A stretch of 64,000 nucleotides of DNA from Hyparrhenia diplandra (taxonomy: Eukaryota; Streptophyta; Magnoliopsida; Poales; Poaceae), in the NCBI GenBank assembly GCA_015847255.1, contig JADLZK010007807.1, positions 1-64,000 of the forward strand, in the 5' to 3' direction. The notes beneath the pieces are model-generated. The model was given only the letters and a program-made list of their open reading frames with translations. It was not told where the DNA came from and ran no database searches. The position numbers were made by a program, and so were the translations under genes. Positions 22,146 through 33,399 of the stretch are shown here, in pieces (positions within the stretch are counted from its first letter, which is position 1; each line of letters starts with the position of its first letter).

Positions 22146-22292
22146 TGTCCCTTTCCGTTAATTAGTTCACTTTGGCTTTTTCTAGATACATTGATTTTGC
22201 TATGTACCTAGTTATACACTATGTCTAGATACATAAGAAAAATAAATGAATCTAGAAAAGCCAAAGTGAACTACAATTTGGAACGGAGAGAG
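22146..22292. mobile_element. Stowaway-like MITE
   Basis: The right end reads GGAACGGAGAGAG followed by TA, the inverted Stowaway terminus. The left end, TCCCTTTCCGTT, is degraded. Inside, AGTTCACTTTGGC and its reverse complement GCCAAAGTGAACT bracket an AT-rich core, giving a hairpin. About 147 bp. Confidence 0.75.
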
Positions 22293-22496
22293 TATAATAT
22301 GGGCTTTCCTTGTTGACCTATTCACCCTTTTAATCATCAATTCATGTGCATGTGTCTAATTAATTTGCCATAAGGATGTCCTAGTCCTGTTATCTTGTTC
22401 CTTGTTACCTTTGGGTTACTTGCATTGGGTAGTTATGCTAGCGCTCAATTTAATGATAAACGAACCTAATGATGAGTATTGATATTATGAGATGAA

Positions 22497-22536
22497 TGGT
22501 AATGATGAATGGTAATGATGAATGATGATAATGGAA
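22497..22536. repeat. Short tandem repeat (GAATGGTAATGAT units)
   Basis: Two and a half copies of a 13 bp unit lie in the gypsy LTR. Confidence 0.7.
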
Positions 22537-22891
22537 CCATAGGGCGAGAGAGCTCTCTTGATGCACTTGGCCCTCCTAAGGACTCGATCCGTGGCAAAAG
22601 CCGGAAAACTGCATAACCGGGAGGGCTATTTGGCTCGCTATAGTTGATTAGAAAGACCTTGTCTAACATGTTGGTGGTTACCCTTGTGGCGCAAAGGGGG
22701 TTTGTCGTATGGGTGTAGTGCGGCTTCTGTCCCTATGTGTATAGGCTACGTGTCATTGTGCCATTTGGGAAGGAGGGTTCTATATCCGCGCCATCAAAAC
22801 CTATAGCGGCTTCCACCTTGTTAGATAAACTTTCGAAAAGGCTATGCATGGTTTTCGGTGTTTAGGCCTAATTAACCTACTTGTCATGGTC

Positions 22892-23451
22892 TGATATCCC
22901 GGCGACCACCGTCAAGGGCGAAGTTCGAAGTCATGGACTGTGGTCCGGGCCGGGGTTCATCGCCCCAAAAAGCGGGGGAGACCCTACGCCTGGCCGGGTA
23001 CATCTTGGCGTCACGCCACCGTGAACTCGTCCGACGCTAAGGCCCCTCACCGCGAGCCTGGAGGACGACGTTGGCGCCGGAGAAGGTGACATCACGAAAA
23101 GAGAGCCTGCGTGGGCTCGTCCCAAGATGTGTCGGGGGAGGGAGGTCCTTGATCCGACGAAGCGGCGGTCCGCCACCGCGCGATGGGGATCAAGTGGGGC
23201 TCGGACGGGGCCCGCCCCCCATGCCGGCGAGGACGGAGTGGTGGCGCCACGGAGGCGCGCGGGGATGTCCTCACGCCGCATCGGGCGAGGCGAAGACGGC
23301 TTCCCACGAGGGGACTTCTCCGGGCCGGCGTCGGTGAAAATTCGGCGCGGCCACAAAGACGGCGCCTCCCGGCCGGCGGACGAGCGAAGAAGCCATCGGT
23401 TAAGATCGCCGCACTGGGCCCACCCTACTCGCGCGCCAACCGCCGTGGGTC
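22892..23451 (-). mobile_element. Remnant of a Tat element: outer LTR tip joined to the 5' gag region
   Basis: The first ~20 bases (TGATATCCCGGCGACCACC) match the inner LTR end at 23452 and 36162. The sequence then jumps directly to the equivalent of 35640-36160, the start of gag, including the minus-strand MASSLV-type start near 23395. The rest of this copy is gone. It directly joins the LTR at 23452, so that LTR is shared with copy 2. Confidence 0.65.
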
Positions 23452-24963
23452 TGATATCGCGCGACCACCGTCACGGTAAGAATCGATCAAGCTAGTAAAG
23501 CTCCGAATGGCCTAGCTCTAGAGACAATGACACAATGTTTATACCGTTCTGGGGCAAGATCGGGGCTCCCTAGTCCAAAGGTGATCACTATCCCGAGCTC
23601 AAACGCCCCGGGTGCGCATAAGCCGATCGAGAGAGGGAGCGGCTCCCAAGTCTCGTGATTGAGGCTAGTGCCAATATGAGGGTGAGTGAGGGTGTTTGCA
23701 GTGTGGAAGCTTGAGCGTGTTGTTTGCCTCCGTCTCCTTCAACCGAGAGCCCCGCCCGCCCTTTTTATAGTGGCAAGGGAGCAGACATATGAGCCTCTCG
23801 AGTTGAGGCGAGAGTGGGGGTAGAACAAGGAGCCATGGAGCGGTGGGTAGGTGAAAGAGCCTCCGAGCGAGCTCGTTGATTGGCCAGAGCTCTCTTCGAG
23901 CCTCGGTAGCTTTGGACGGGCGGGAGCCGGCCGTCGCCGCACGCGGAATCCCTGGCCCGGGCGATGAGCAAGTGTCGCCCCGTCTCGATCGTAGCTGGAA
24001 AACCGCTCTTCGGTATGGGGAGGGGCGGCCATGCCGATGACGCAGAGATGCGCTCCACATGTACCCGTAGGAGATTGTTGCGCAGTTGTTGGATGCCAGT
24101 ATGGGGTACGACGAGGAGTTTTCCTCGGGCGAGTTTTGGTCGGGCCGCCAGCCGGGCTTCACAGCTCTTGGAGGCCTCGGGGTGCTGAAATTGATTGTCG
24201 CCGAGACACGCGAATCGAGGTTTGGGGGCGGTGGCCCGAAGGCCGTGCCGTCCCTTTAATCGCGTAGGAATCGATCCCGGCCGACATGGGCGGGCCATGC
24301 TCATGGATGAGGCTTGCGCACATCGATCGGTATTTGAGGAAACCGTGGGCGGCGCCGTTGGAATCGATGGGGTATGGCGGTGTGATGGAAAAGGACCTCT
24401 CCCCTCAGCTATAGCGCCAAGCGTGGCTTCTGATGCTTGTCGTGAGCAGAGTTGACCAACTTCCGATTTGCCGGCTTCAAGGCTGAAGATGGGCGCAGCT
24501 CTTCCGTCGTTGCAGTGGTTCGGGCCGAGCTCGAGCTCGAGCGAGGCGGAAAGAGGTCCTTGTAGAAAAGGTGCTCATTACGCTGATGGGAGCTCACTCG
24601 GGAGAGCTCGCTGAGGTGAGAATGTGCCCTTGGTTCTCAGAGCTCATGCGCCGTTGGTCGGCAACGGCGAGAGCTCGTCCATGAGCGGAGCTTTTTGGAG
24701 GATAGTGATCTCTCCGTTGGCCGAGCGGGCTCTCGACTTGTTGACGCCGAAAGCAGGGGAGCTCATCCTTAGAGTCCCGGATATCGATCCCCCACAAGAG
24801 GCCCTCGAGCATTTGGGAGAGAAGGGAGTCTCTCCGCATGCCGCTCGCACGGTAGCGCTGGGTTGGGGAGGTTCCCGAGCCGGGGAGGTTCCCGAGCCGG
24901 GAGTGTCGTGGGCTCGTCGACCCGCTGCCTTCACAAAGGTGAAGATGGTGAGTTTGAACCCCC
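23452..24963 (-). repeat. 3' LTR of Tat copy 2 (also the 5' LTR of the remnant)
   Basis: It aligns with 36162-37585 along its length (shared GACAATGACACAATGTTTAT, TTTTATAGTGGCAAG-type TATA region near 23765, and GAGAGAAGGGAGTCTCTCC near 24822). A 17 bp duplication, GGGGAGGTTCCCGAGCC, occurs only in this copy (24864-24900). The right edge is uncertain within about 40 bases. Confidence 0.8.
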
Positions 24964-25599
24964 GATCTAGTCTCGTTGGCCAAGATCGGGCGCCCAATGA
25001 GCCACTTGTCGGAAGGTCCGTGAGGCCCGAGTTTGTTAACTCGTTAAAATGCGATCGGCTAGTGGATCGACCTCAGATTCTCGAGGGCCCGACTTCCGTG
25101 GTCCCGAGCCCCGGGGGTTGCCTGAGGCGAGGTATTTCCTCCCTCGAAGAGACCCGGCTTGGAGTCGTTCGTAGCCCTTAGATACCCGGACGCGTATAGG
25201 ACGAAAGCCCTCGAGCCCTTTCGAGTGCTCGGGTGGGCCGTCGATGCCGCTTCTTCGAAGTGCTCCCAGCTTCATCGCTTTAGGGTGGCGCAAGGAGCTC
25301 AAAGTCGAGCTTGACCCTTGGGAGTTTGGCGGTGAGCTCAAGGCGTCACGAGCTCAGCGCTCGACGTTTCGACCGCTAGTCGAGCTCTCGCGTTTTACCC
25401 GTTATGTAAAGAGCCGCTGGGGATCTTACCGTTGGAGTTTTTACCGTTGGTCGCCCGCCATCGCCTTAATGTCGCGGGGCGGTTGGTTTCCGACAGTGTC
25501 GCGCGCGCTGCCATCCATGCGACGGGCTGCTGCATACGGATGTGATGGGAGGTGGGTCTCCCGTGGCTTCTCCTCGACGCCTCCGCCCGAGCCAGCTTC
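24964..25599. other. Tat copy 2 non-coding 3' region upstream of the antisense gene
   Basis: GC-rich, aligns in patches with 1024-1868. It contains the repeated ACCGTTGG motif near 25430-25450. No coding signal. It is the likely promoter region of the plus-strand gene. Confidence 0.5.
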
Positions 25600-25606
25600 T
25601 ATAAAC
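25600..25606 (+). promoter_or_regulatory. TATA box of the antisense gene, Tat copy 2
   Basis: TATAAAC on the plus strand, 150 bases upstream of the ATG at 25752. Copy 1 has TATAAAT in the equivalent position. Confidence 0.55.
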
Positions 25607-25751
25607 GGGCGTGGGGTTGGGGGAGCCTGATTAACCTTCCGTTTCGCCCTCTCTACTTTTCTCCGCCATGAGTCCGCTCGCCGCCTTTCCGCATGACCTC
25701 CAGCCTCCCGTCTCCCCTTCCCGCCGGTAGTCAGTAGCCACGAGCCGAGAG

Positions 25752-28700
25752 ATGGGTTCGTGGCGCCCGCCGACGGTGAAGGAGTCATTGATCGAGAGGT
25801 GCCAGCCAACGCCGGGCGGCTCCCGCATGCGGCCGACGGACGAGGAGTGGATCATCCCGGGCGCCCCACGCCGTCCCCAACACCCGCCGGATGGGTACGT
25901 GGTGTCATTCATCGCTTCCATGAGCTGGCCGGGCATGCTACGGACGATTTCTTCCGCGTATCATCGTGATCGGGCGCCGAGCCCAAAGACTCGATGCCCA
26001 ACGGGGTGCTGCTCCTCTCGACGCTCATGATCTTTGCGGCGAGGGCTGGTTGGGGATCCCCCCAATTGGGAGCTGTTCAAGCACTACGTCTTTTGCCAAG
26101 ATCCAGCCGCCACCCAAGAGCGGTGGACCCGGTTCGATAGCCCGCATCGGCGCGGGGGCGCTGGGGAGGGTCCGCGAGACCTTCCCCGAGGGTGACTTCC
26201 CGACCGCCAACCCGGGTGGAGGAACGAGTGGTTCTACCTAAAGAACGACCGCCCCATTCTCTGCCGTGGTACAACCGGCCGCACCTTTCGCGAACGGGAA
26301 CTCGGTGTGGCGCGAAATGCCGCACAAGAGCTCTATGGCGGAGGTGGAGACGACCGTGAACAAGATCAGGCCGCCCGGGATGCCGGGTTGACGGTGAACT
26401 ATATCATCGCTGCCCGGCTTCGGGGAAGGCGGTGGTGCCCTCCAACGCCGACCCCTCCGTGGGAGATGGTGGAGGACAAGGCCCCGCTTTCGGGACGGCG
26501 AACGCCCGGCCTCACCGCCGATCAGGTCGAAGTTCGGGATGAAGGTGGTGACCAAGACGGGCGAGGCCGCCGGGTGCGCTCACATCTTGCCAAACCCGAG
26601 ACATCCGCATTGGTAAGAGCTCCTTTTGTTCAGCCCCGACCCGTGTTTTTCTGTGATTGATTCCCCACGAGCTTTTCTCGACGAGCTCGAGCCCTTCAGG
26701 TTGGCAAGGTGCGGCCATTGCTCTCAGCCCCTTCCCCCGCCGCCATCCGGTTCCCCGCCCGCCGGGGGTAGGGTCGCCACCGGTGGTGGTGAGCAGCTTC
26801 AGAGGAGGCCGAGCCCGTCGTCGTGCTCCCGGGAGGGGGCCCCGACGTCGCCCGGAACCCGTTAGCCGGAGAGGTTGGGACCTCGTCCGTCCCCAGGACC
26901 CGACGCCCTGCAGCCGCTCGACCGCGGCGCGGGCCCGCCTACACCGACTCGACGCCACGCCCAAGCCCGCGGACGGTGCCGCGCCGCCGCAAGCGAGGCG
27001 GGTCAAAGCTCCTCGGCGCCGGAGAAGTCGAAGAAGAGGAAGACGCCGCCCAAGTGAGCCCACGTGACCGCGGCGACTTCCGCACTGGCGTCCCGCACGA
27101 GAAGCCACGCGAGTTTGTTTCTGCGGCGGCGGCCTCGTGATCCTGAGCGCGTTACGACCGGCCGAAAACGCCGGCAGGAGAGCCGGAGCGTAGCTGTGAG
27201 CACCATGGCGCCACGATAATGAGCTCGGGCGTTTGCCTGGCTTCAGTTTACGCCGGTGAGCTCGCGACACGCGGCGAGTGAGCTCAAGCGCGCAGGGAAC
27301 AAGCCCGGCACGGTGGCGAGATGACGGGCGGGCGAGTTCCGGGCGGGCGGGTTCAACGACATGATGGCGCGGGTTCCCGCTCGCGGGGGACGCCGTCGAC
27401 CACCGCCGCCGCCCACGAGGAGCTCGCCGCGCCGGGCCCCCATCGGCCGCCGCCCCCGTGAGCCAGCGCCGGAGGACGGTTTTTTGAGCTCGACGATCGA
27501 GCTCCAACCGGGCCCTTCGGAGCGTCCGCGCCTGCCATCGGGCCCTCGCGGGCGGCGAGACGGAACGGGCGGCCTCCTGAGAGGCCCCAATCGGCCGGGA
27601 GGCTCACCGAGGGAGGCCAGCGAGCCCGAGATCCATCACCGACCGAAGAGACCGCTGTGGAGCATCCTGGGCCATCAATGTCTCCGGCGATGAAGGGATG
27701 GCGGAGGTGCCGAGACCGCGCGGGCGAAGGCGAGGGTCCGCCGGCCGGGTCTCGGAGACGCTTGTTGGTCCCCTGTGGTACTTTTTATCGCCACCCGAGA
27801 GGTCATGATGGACGGCGCCCCGGTGTCCAGGCGTTGTCAGCCACAAGCGCCCCACCCAGAAAGCGTGGACACTGCTCTTCCGCCGCTTATGTCCCGATGG
27901 GCCCAGCGAGCCTACGCCTCCGAGGATCCGTGCGTTCGCCAAGAAGTTTGAAGCCGTCACGACATCGACGCTCTTCTTGTGTCCCCCGAAGTCGCCACGA
28001 TTTGCGCTTTTTCAGGTGTGCAGACTGTTCTGTGGTACAACCAACCGGGCGCGGCTGGGCGAGGGCCGGCGGCTCGCGGGAGGCCGGGCTGGCCGTGGCG
28101 CTGAGCCGAGTGAAGAACTCGGCGCGACACGCCTTCAACACCGGCTCGAGCGCCGACGAGGACGCCATCGTTCATTCGCGACGCGGAGGGTCGGCTTCGC
28201 GGCAGCACAGGATGGGGCCGAAGCCGCTCAAGGAGGCGGCCCGGCGAGAGGAGGAGCTCGAGCGCGCCCACAGCCGCACGAGAAGATGGGGGAGCTCGAG
28301 GGCCTCCGCCGCTTGCTCGAGGACAAAGATCTTGAGCGCCGGGTACCTGAGCGAGGGCGGAGTCCTCTACAAGGAGAAGACTGAGACCGCCGAGTGCCCC
28401 TCCCGCGACGCCGAGCTCAAGGGTGAGTGTTCTCACCCCTATCTTGCTTCTTTGTCTTCTCGGTGTTTGGGGGCTGATCGCCTCGCCGGCGGACCTCGCC
28501 AGATGACCGCGAGGCCGCCGAAATGTGGTGCTGTTGCCACGCGACAATCGAGAGGACTGCCCAACGCCGAGAATGAGAACTTCTCGCACAATAAACGCGC
28601 GGGCTCTACTCTGAGCTGTGGAGTAAGCGGGCGATCGCTTCGACTTGGTTTTTGAGCCGCGGTGACTCTTGTGGCCGAGCCGCCTTCTTTGCCTTGGGAG

Positions 28701-29300
28701 AAAGAGAAGTCCCCAAAGCGGCCCGGGAGGTCGAGGACAAGGTCCGGGAGCCGGGCCGCCGAGGCCTTTTTAAAACACGCAGCCAAGGCCACCGCAGGAG
28801 AAGGGGGAGGCGGACTTGAAGCGCCACCAACGACTCGCCGATAAAATGGAAGGAGGTCTAAGCCTCCAGAGCGTGCGACTGGGGCGCCGTAGAGGAGGCC
28901 GAGCTTCCTGAGCGCGCTGCGGGGAGCCTTTGCGCCCATGGTGGATGACGCCTCCGTGATGTCCTTGGCGTGAGGAGGCGGACGGACTCCGCCACGCTGG
29001 TGTCGGCCCTCCCGCGCAAGGTGACGGAGGACGCCGGCGGGTGGTCCACAAGGCGTCAGCGTCGCTTTCTCCCACTACCCCTCGTTTCGAGGTCGGGCCC
29101 CGTGAAAACGGGGGGGCGCGCCGGGCGCCGACGACGCCCGACACCGAAGCGGAAGGCCGCCGCCGAGGCCACCACTGCTGAGGAGCCGAGCTCTTCAAGC
29201 TCGCCGAGGAGCTTGAAGTCTTCGAGCCCCCGGCCGGTGGGGATGGAGCAAGCCGAGAAGCTTGCCGAGGAGTGGTGCCGGAGGACATTCCCCGCCTAAT
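25752..29300 (+). pseudogene. Antisense extra gene of Tat copy 2 (Transposase_28-like), broken
   Basis: The start MGSWRPPTVKESLIER is typical of this plant gypsy-associated family. It is followed by DEEWIIPGAPR, DGYVVSFIA near 25890-25915, a PNGVLL-type stretch near 26000, an ELFKHYVF-type stretch near 26065-26090, and NEWFYLKNDRP near 26221-26255. The C-terminal 27000-29300 is GC-rich, with long charged Arg/Glu/Ala stretches suggestive of coiled coil, and ends EKLAEEWCRRTF near 29255-29290. The gene runs against gag-pol and has its own TATA box. Its role is unknown; in the Tat lineage such genes lie next to the 3' LTR. Single-base shifts break it at least every 150-200 bases. Confidence 0.75.
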
Positions 29301-29839
29301 AGCCGCTAGGTCGGGTCTCTCCACCCGCATAGGGGTAGAAGTTTCTAAGTCCTCATGAATCGAGGCATTTTGTAAAACTCATGAAAGCATGTGCTGTTGT
29401 TAATGGAAAGCGTCTTTTCCCTTTTGCCGCACTCGTTTCTAGTTTGACTTTTTGTGAGCTCGTGACTTGAAGAGCCGAGTGGCGGGCCGCTTTCTCCCGG
29501 CCGGGGCGCGGGAGGTTGTCGCGCTTGCGCCATGCTCTAAGTTCGTTGAGCTCAGACTTAGTCGCTTGAAACATCGCTTGGGCGAAAGGGGGAGAGCATG
29601 GGTTCTCGAGTATGAGCTCGTTGCCGAGCTCTAAGCTCGTGAACTTTTGCTAAAAAAATGGTGTGTTGAAACGATGGGGTGTGCCCCCATTCCCTCAGAG
29701 CTCCCCGAGCAAGGACAGGCCTTTGCCCGGGCAAGGGCCTGTCGTTGCTTAGTTTCGTTGAGCTTAGGTGCGAATTCGAGATGCTTGCACGCTTTTTGCA
29801 TCGAATTGGTGTTTTATTGAGCTATTGCAGCTATAAAGT
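29301..29839. other. Tat copy 2 spacer between antisense gene and integrase end
   Basis: Equivalent to 5816-6299 of copy 1. Contains the presumed 3' ends of the two convergent units. No gene seen. Confidence 0.55.
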
Positions 29840-30985
29840 TTCAAGTACATCTTAAGGGTAAAAGCGACGTAGCTGTTCGATGTTCCATGCGTTGGTGAGG
29901 ACTCGTCCCTCGTGGTCCTTGAGCTTGTATGTGCCCGGCCTCAACACTTGGTCGATGGTGAAAGGACCCTCCCATGGGGCGGAGAGCTTGTGCTTGTCCT
30001 TCGAGCTCGGACTCGTCAGGGACATGATCGCCGAGCCGGCAAGGCTCGCCCCTTGACGTGTCGCCGTGGATAACGCCGCATGGATTGCGTGTACTTGGCG
30101 GAGTGGATGAGCGCGATGTCGCGAGCCCGCCGAAGCCTGGTCGGCGGCGCCTTCGAAAGCAGCCGCTTGGTTGTTGCGCTGTCGAAAGCTCGAGCTCGGG
30201 TGAGCCGTATTCGAAGCTCTGGGGAGGACCGCTGACCCAAGACGAGGAAGAAGGGGGTCCGTCCGTGGCTCTCGGCTGGGTGTGGTGCGGAGACTCCATA
30301 CCACCGCTGGGAGCTCGGCGAGCCATCGACGAAGCGTATTTCTTTAGCCTCCCGAAGATGCGGACTTCACGCCCGCAGATCATCCCATTAGCGCGCTCTA
30401 CCCGCCCATTGGTCCGGGGTGGCCGTAAGTCGCGGTCGACGCGGATGCCGTGATCGGGCCGCACCAGCCGATGAAGACTTCCCCACGAAATTGGTGCCAT
30501 TATCGTGATGATCGAGTTCGGGACCCCAAAGCGGTGGATGATGCCGGTGAAGAACTTGATCGGCTCCCTCACCGACCGCGCGATGGGCATGACCTCGATC
30601 CACTTGGAGAACTTGTCGATGGCGACGAGGAGGAGGTGTATCCTCCGGTAGTCCCGGGAGTGGTCCTACCATGTCGAGGCCCCTGCACGCGAACGGTGTG
30701 AGGGGGATCGTCTGGAGGGATTGGGCCGGGAGGTGCGTCCCGCTTTGGCAAAGAACCGGCAGCCTCGCAGCGCCGGACGACGGGTGGCGTCGGCGACGGC
30801 GGGTCGGCCAGAGAAGCCTTGCGAAAAAGCTTTCCCGACAAGAGCTCGCGGTGTCAGCGTGGTGGCCACACTCGCCCGCGTGGATCTCTTTTGACGAGTT
30901 CTTCACCTTGTTCGGTGGTGATGCAAATAAGGATGGATGCCGCCGCGCCGGCAGAGCTCTTCTCTCCCACAAGGGCGAAGGCCTT
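29840..30985 (-). pseudogene. Integrase domain of Tat copy 2, frameshifted
   Basis: Minus-strand pieces in order: KEIHAGECGHHA (zinc-finger side, near 30860-30895), THLPAQSLQTIP (near 30720-30750), GLDMVGPLP (near 30665), FTGIIHRFGVPNSIIT (near 30510-30555), a DNGTNFVGK-type stretch (near 30487-30510), RTNGRVERANGMI (near 30365-30420), and APWEGPFTIDQVLRPGTYKL with DHEGRVLTNAWNIEQLRRFY near the left end. The integrase joins element DNA to the genome. Two core acidic positions can be placed, but the frame shifts several times. Confidence 0.9.
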
Positions 30986-32120
30986 GGCCCTTCGGGCTAG
31001 TCGCCGGTGACTCTCCTGCCCGGGGAGCTTGCCTTCCTTTAGCCACCGCAAGAACGGATGCGGGTCCGGCCGGATGACCGGTTTCGGCTTCGCCCCCGAG
31101 CGCCCCTGCCAGCCCCCCGCCCGCGCCCGAAGAGCTTGCAACCAGGCAGCCTTCGGATCAGGAGAGTTCGATCCCCCCCCGGGACATCGATGTCCATGGG
31201 GTCCGGGGCCGAGGAGCCTCGAGCTCACGCCGGCGCCGGCTCCCTTCGAGCCGTGATCAAGGCTTGCGTTGTTCATGCATGAAGACTCCTGGGAACCGGC
31301 AGCGGTCCGATGCGAAGTTTGGCGAGGACGCCGGCATCGTTGTTGAGGCTGCGGTGGACGTGGTTGACCTCCAGCCCGTGGAAGTGTTCCTCGAGTCATG
31401 GACCTTCCGATGGTATGCGATCATCTTTTTTTTTTTTGGGTTAGCGCAGCCGACTTCTTTCATGACCTGGTTCTTGACGAGCTCGAGTCCCCCTCGACCG
31501 AGAGGTGCCGGATGCCGAAGTTCGCGCGCGGAGCGCCCATTCACCAACGCTTCGCACTCGCCACGTTGTTGGAGGCGGGGAAGTGCAGCGTATCGAATAC
31601 TTCATGCGCACCTTCTTAGGAGAAGTGAAGACGAGGCCGACGCCGCCGTGCATTTCTTCACCGATCCGTCGGGGTGCAGACCCCAAGACTCGAGCATCAT
31701 CGCCCGCCGGGTGGCTGCTCGATCTCGGTCCACTCGCGACGAAGTCCGTCGTGGCTTGAGACTTGATGGCGCCCCTAGGCGATAGACAATTTCAGCTCCC
31801 ATGAGCACGATTGCCCATTTAGCCATGCGCCCGTAACCCCGGGAAGGCGATGACCTCCCAAGAGGGTACTTGGAGACGACGGTGACCGGTGGGAGTCGGT
31901 AGTGTCCGAGCTTGCGCCGGTGATCGGGTGAACGCCGCACACGAGCTTTTCGAGCCGCGGTGTAGCGAGTCTTGTGTCGGTAAGGACCTCACCGATGAAG
32001 TAGACCTGACGCCGCACTGAGCAGGCCTCCTCCCTCTCTCGATGACGAGTGCGGTGCTCACCACCTTCGAGGTGGCCGAGATGTAGAGGAGGATGGGCTC
32101 ATTGGCCGCGGGAGCGACGA
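30986..32120 (-). pseudogene. RNase H plus archaeal-type RNase H region of Tat copy 2, frameshifted
   Basis: From the right: ILLYISATSKVVSTALV (near 32050-32105), QVYFIGEVLTDTRLATPRLE (near 31950-32010), and a VVSKYPLGR stretch (near 31855). Then DGSVKK (near 31640-31665), GGVGLVFTSPKKVRMKYSIR (near 31585-31645), a GDSELV-type stretch and NQVMKEVGCANPK (near 31440-31490). This is a classical RNase H followed by a second RNase H fold, as known for the Tat lineage. A T12 run at 31426-31437 (K-rich on the minus strand) is a likely slip site. Frameshifts throughout. Confidence 0.75.
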
Positions 32121-33000
32121 GCACGCGGCTAGCAAGGAGCCGCTTTCAAGTGAGTCGAGAGCTTGCCGGGCCTCGCCGGTCCAGAGAAACGCCGCCTTTC
32201 TTTCAAGAGTTTGTAAAGCCGGGAGGCTCCGCACCCCGAGTCGAGCTATGAATCGACTTAGCGCCGCGAGACAGCCCGTGAGTCGCCGCACGCATTTGAC
32301 GCTCTTGATCGGCCCCATGTTTGTGATGGCGGCGATCTTTTTCGGGTTGGCCTCAATGCTCGCCGGAGACGATGAAGCCGAAGCTTCTACCGTGGGACCC
32401 CTCAAGACATTTTTCGGGTTGAGCTTGACGCCGAACCGCCGGAGTTATTAAGACCTTTTCGAGATCCGGGATGAGATCTTTCGAGTGCTTTGTCTTGACA
32501 ACGATGTCGCCGACGTAAACTTCCACGAAGCTTTCCGAGGAGCTCTTTGAAAACTTTCGCATGCACCTCTCGAAGGTGGCGCCGGCATTCTTCAAAACCG
32601 AAGGGCATTGTTACGCAATGTAATGCACCAAACGGAGTGATGAAGGAGGTGGCAAGCTGGTCGAGCTCGCTCATCGCTATCCGGGTGGTAACCGGAGTAG
32701 GCGCCGAGAAAACAGAGCGCCTCGCACCGGAGGTGGAGTCAACAATTTGGTCGATGCGCCGCAAAGGAAACGGATCCTTTGGGCACGCTTTGTTGAGACC
32801 CGTAATCAACACACATTCTCCATTTCCCATTCTTCTTCTTGACTAGAACAGGTTGGCTATCCACCGGGATGATACACCTCCTTGATAAAACCGGGCGGCT
32901 AAGAGCTTATCGATCTCCTCGGCGACGCTTGGCGCCGATCGTCGTCGAAACGCCTAAGCCTTACGCTTCACCGGCCGAGAGCCGGGTTTAATGTTCAAGG
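32121..33000 (-). pseudogene. Reverse transcriptase of Tat copy 2, frameshifted and with altered catalytic motif
   Basis: The minus strand shows NKACPKDPFPLRRIDQIVDS (near 32750-32810), ATSFITPFGALHCVTMPFGF (near 32600-32660), GATFERCM (near 32560-32585), EVYVGDIVVKTKHSKDLIPD (near 32475-32530), and a final KCLEG-type stretch near 32405. The catalytic YVDD of copy 1 is YVGD here (A to G in the second Asp-pair codon), so this enzyme would be inactive even if in frame. Confidence 0.9.
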
Positions 33001-33399
33001 AGTGCTCGGCGACTTCCCCGTGATGCCGCATGTCCGAGGCTCTCCACGCAAAACACATCGAGGTTGCGCGGGAGGAAGTCGACGAGCTCGCTTTCCTATT
33101 TAGGAGTGAGCTCGACCCTACGCAGAGGGTGCGCCCATCCTTATCGACCTTTATCTCCTTAGCGCCCTTCAGTTCTCGAACGCGCCTGCGGCCTTGTTGA
33201 GCTCATCGGATGAGCTCGACCCCCCGAGCTGCTTGAGCTCCTCGTACGGCGCTCGTGCTCGCAGCCCTTGAGCTCGGGGCGCCCCCTCTGATCGCCAGGC
33301 CACCATCTTCAGCGAAAGCGTCGGGCCGGATCTCGACTCGGCGGCTTCGCGCATCGACGGCGGCAGCCTCGCAGCCGAACGCGTGCTCGAAGGTGGAGT

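Larger units (their letters stand above)
20326..22891 (+). mobile_element. LTR of a large Ty3/gypsy element, right end lost
   Basis: It begins TGTAACACCCTGAAATTTG, the typical start of long grass gypsy LTRs (Tekay/Del-like chromovirus group). A TATA box, TATAAGTA, lies at 20902-20909, followed by a CT-rich leader and then long AT-rich sequence. A stretch near 22045-22130 (TTGCACGAGTAGACAAAGG, TTGGTGACCAAGAG) is of the type found in such LTRs. The sequence stops without a TTACA end where Tat copy 2 begins. No internal coding region is seen, so it is a truncated or solo LTR. A Stowaway-like MITE lies inside. Confidence 0.7.

Noticed and set aside
24910..25020. A tRNA-like or SINE-like stretch (minus TGGCTCATTGGG ... 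GGGGGTTCAAAC)
   Set aside because: It has loose A-box and B-box resemblance, but no poly(A) or duplication and it aligns with the LTR edge of copy 1, so coincidence is more likely.
26512..27507. A 331-codon minus-strand open frame, and a 332-codon plus frame at 27657-28655
   Set aside because: Both lie in the GC-rich antisense gene of Tat copy 2 and have the low-complexity Arg/Ala/Pro/Gly composition of shadow frames. Neither matches a family, and neighbouring frames carry the conserved motifs.
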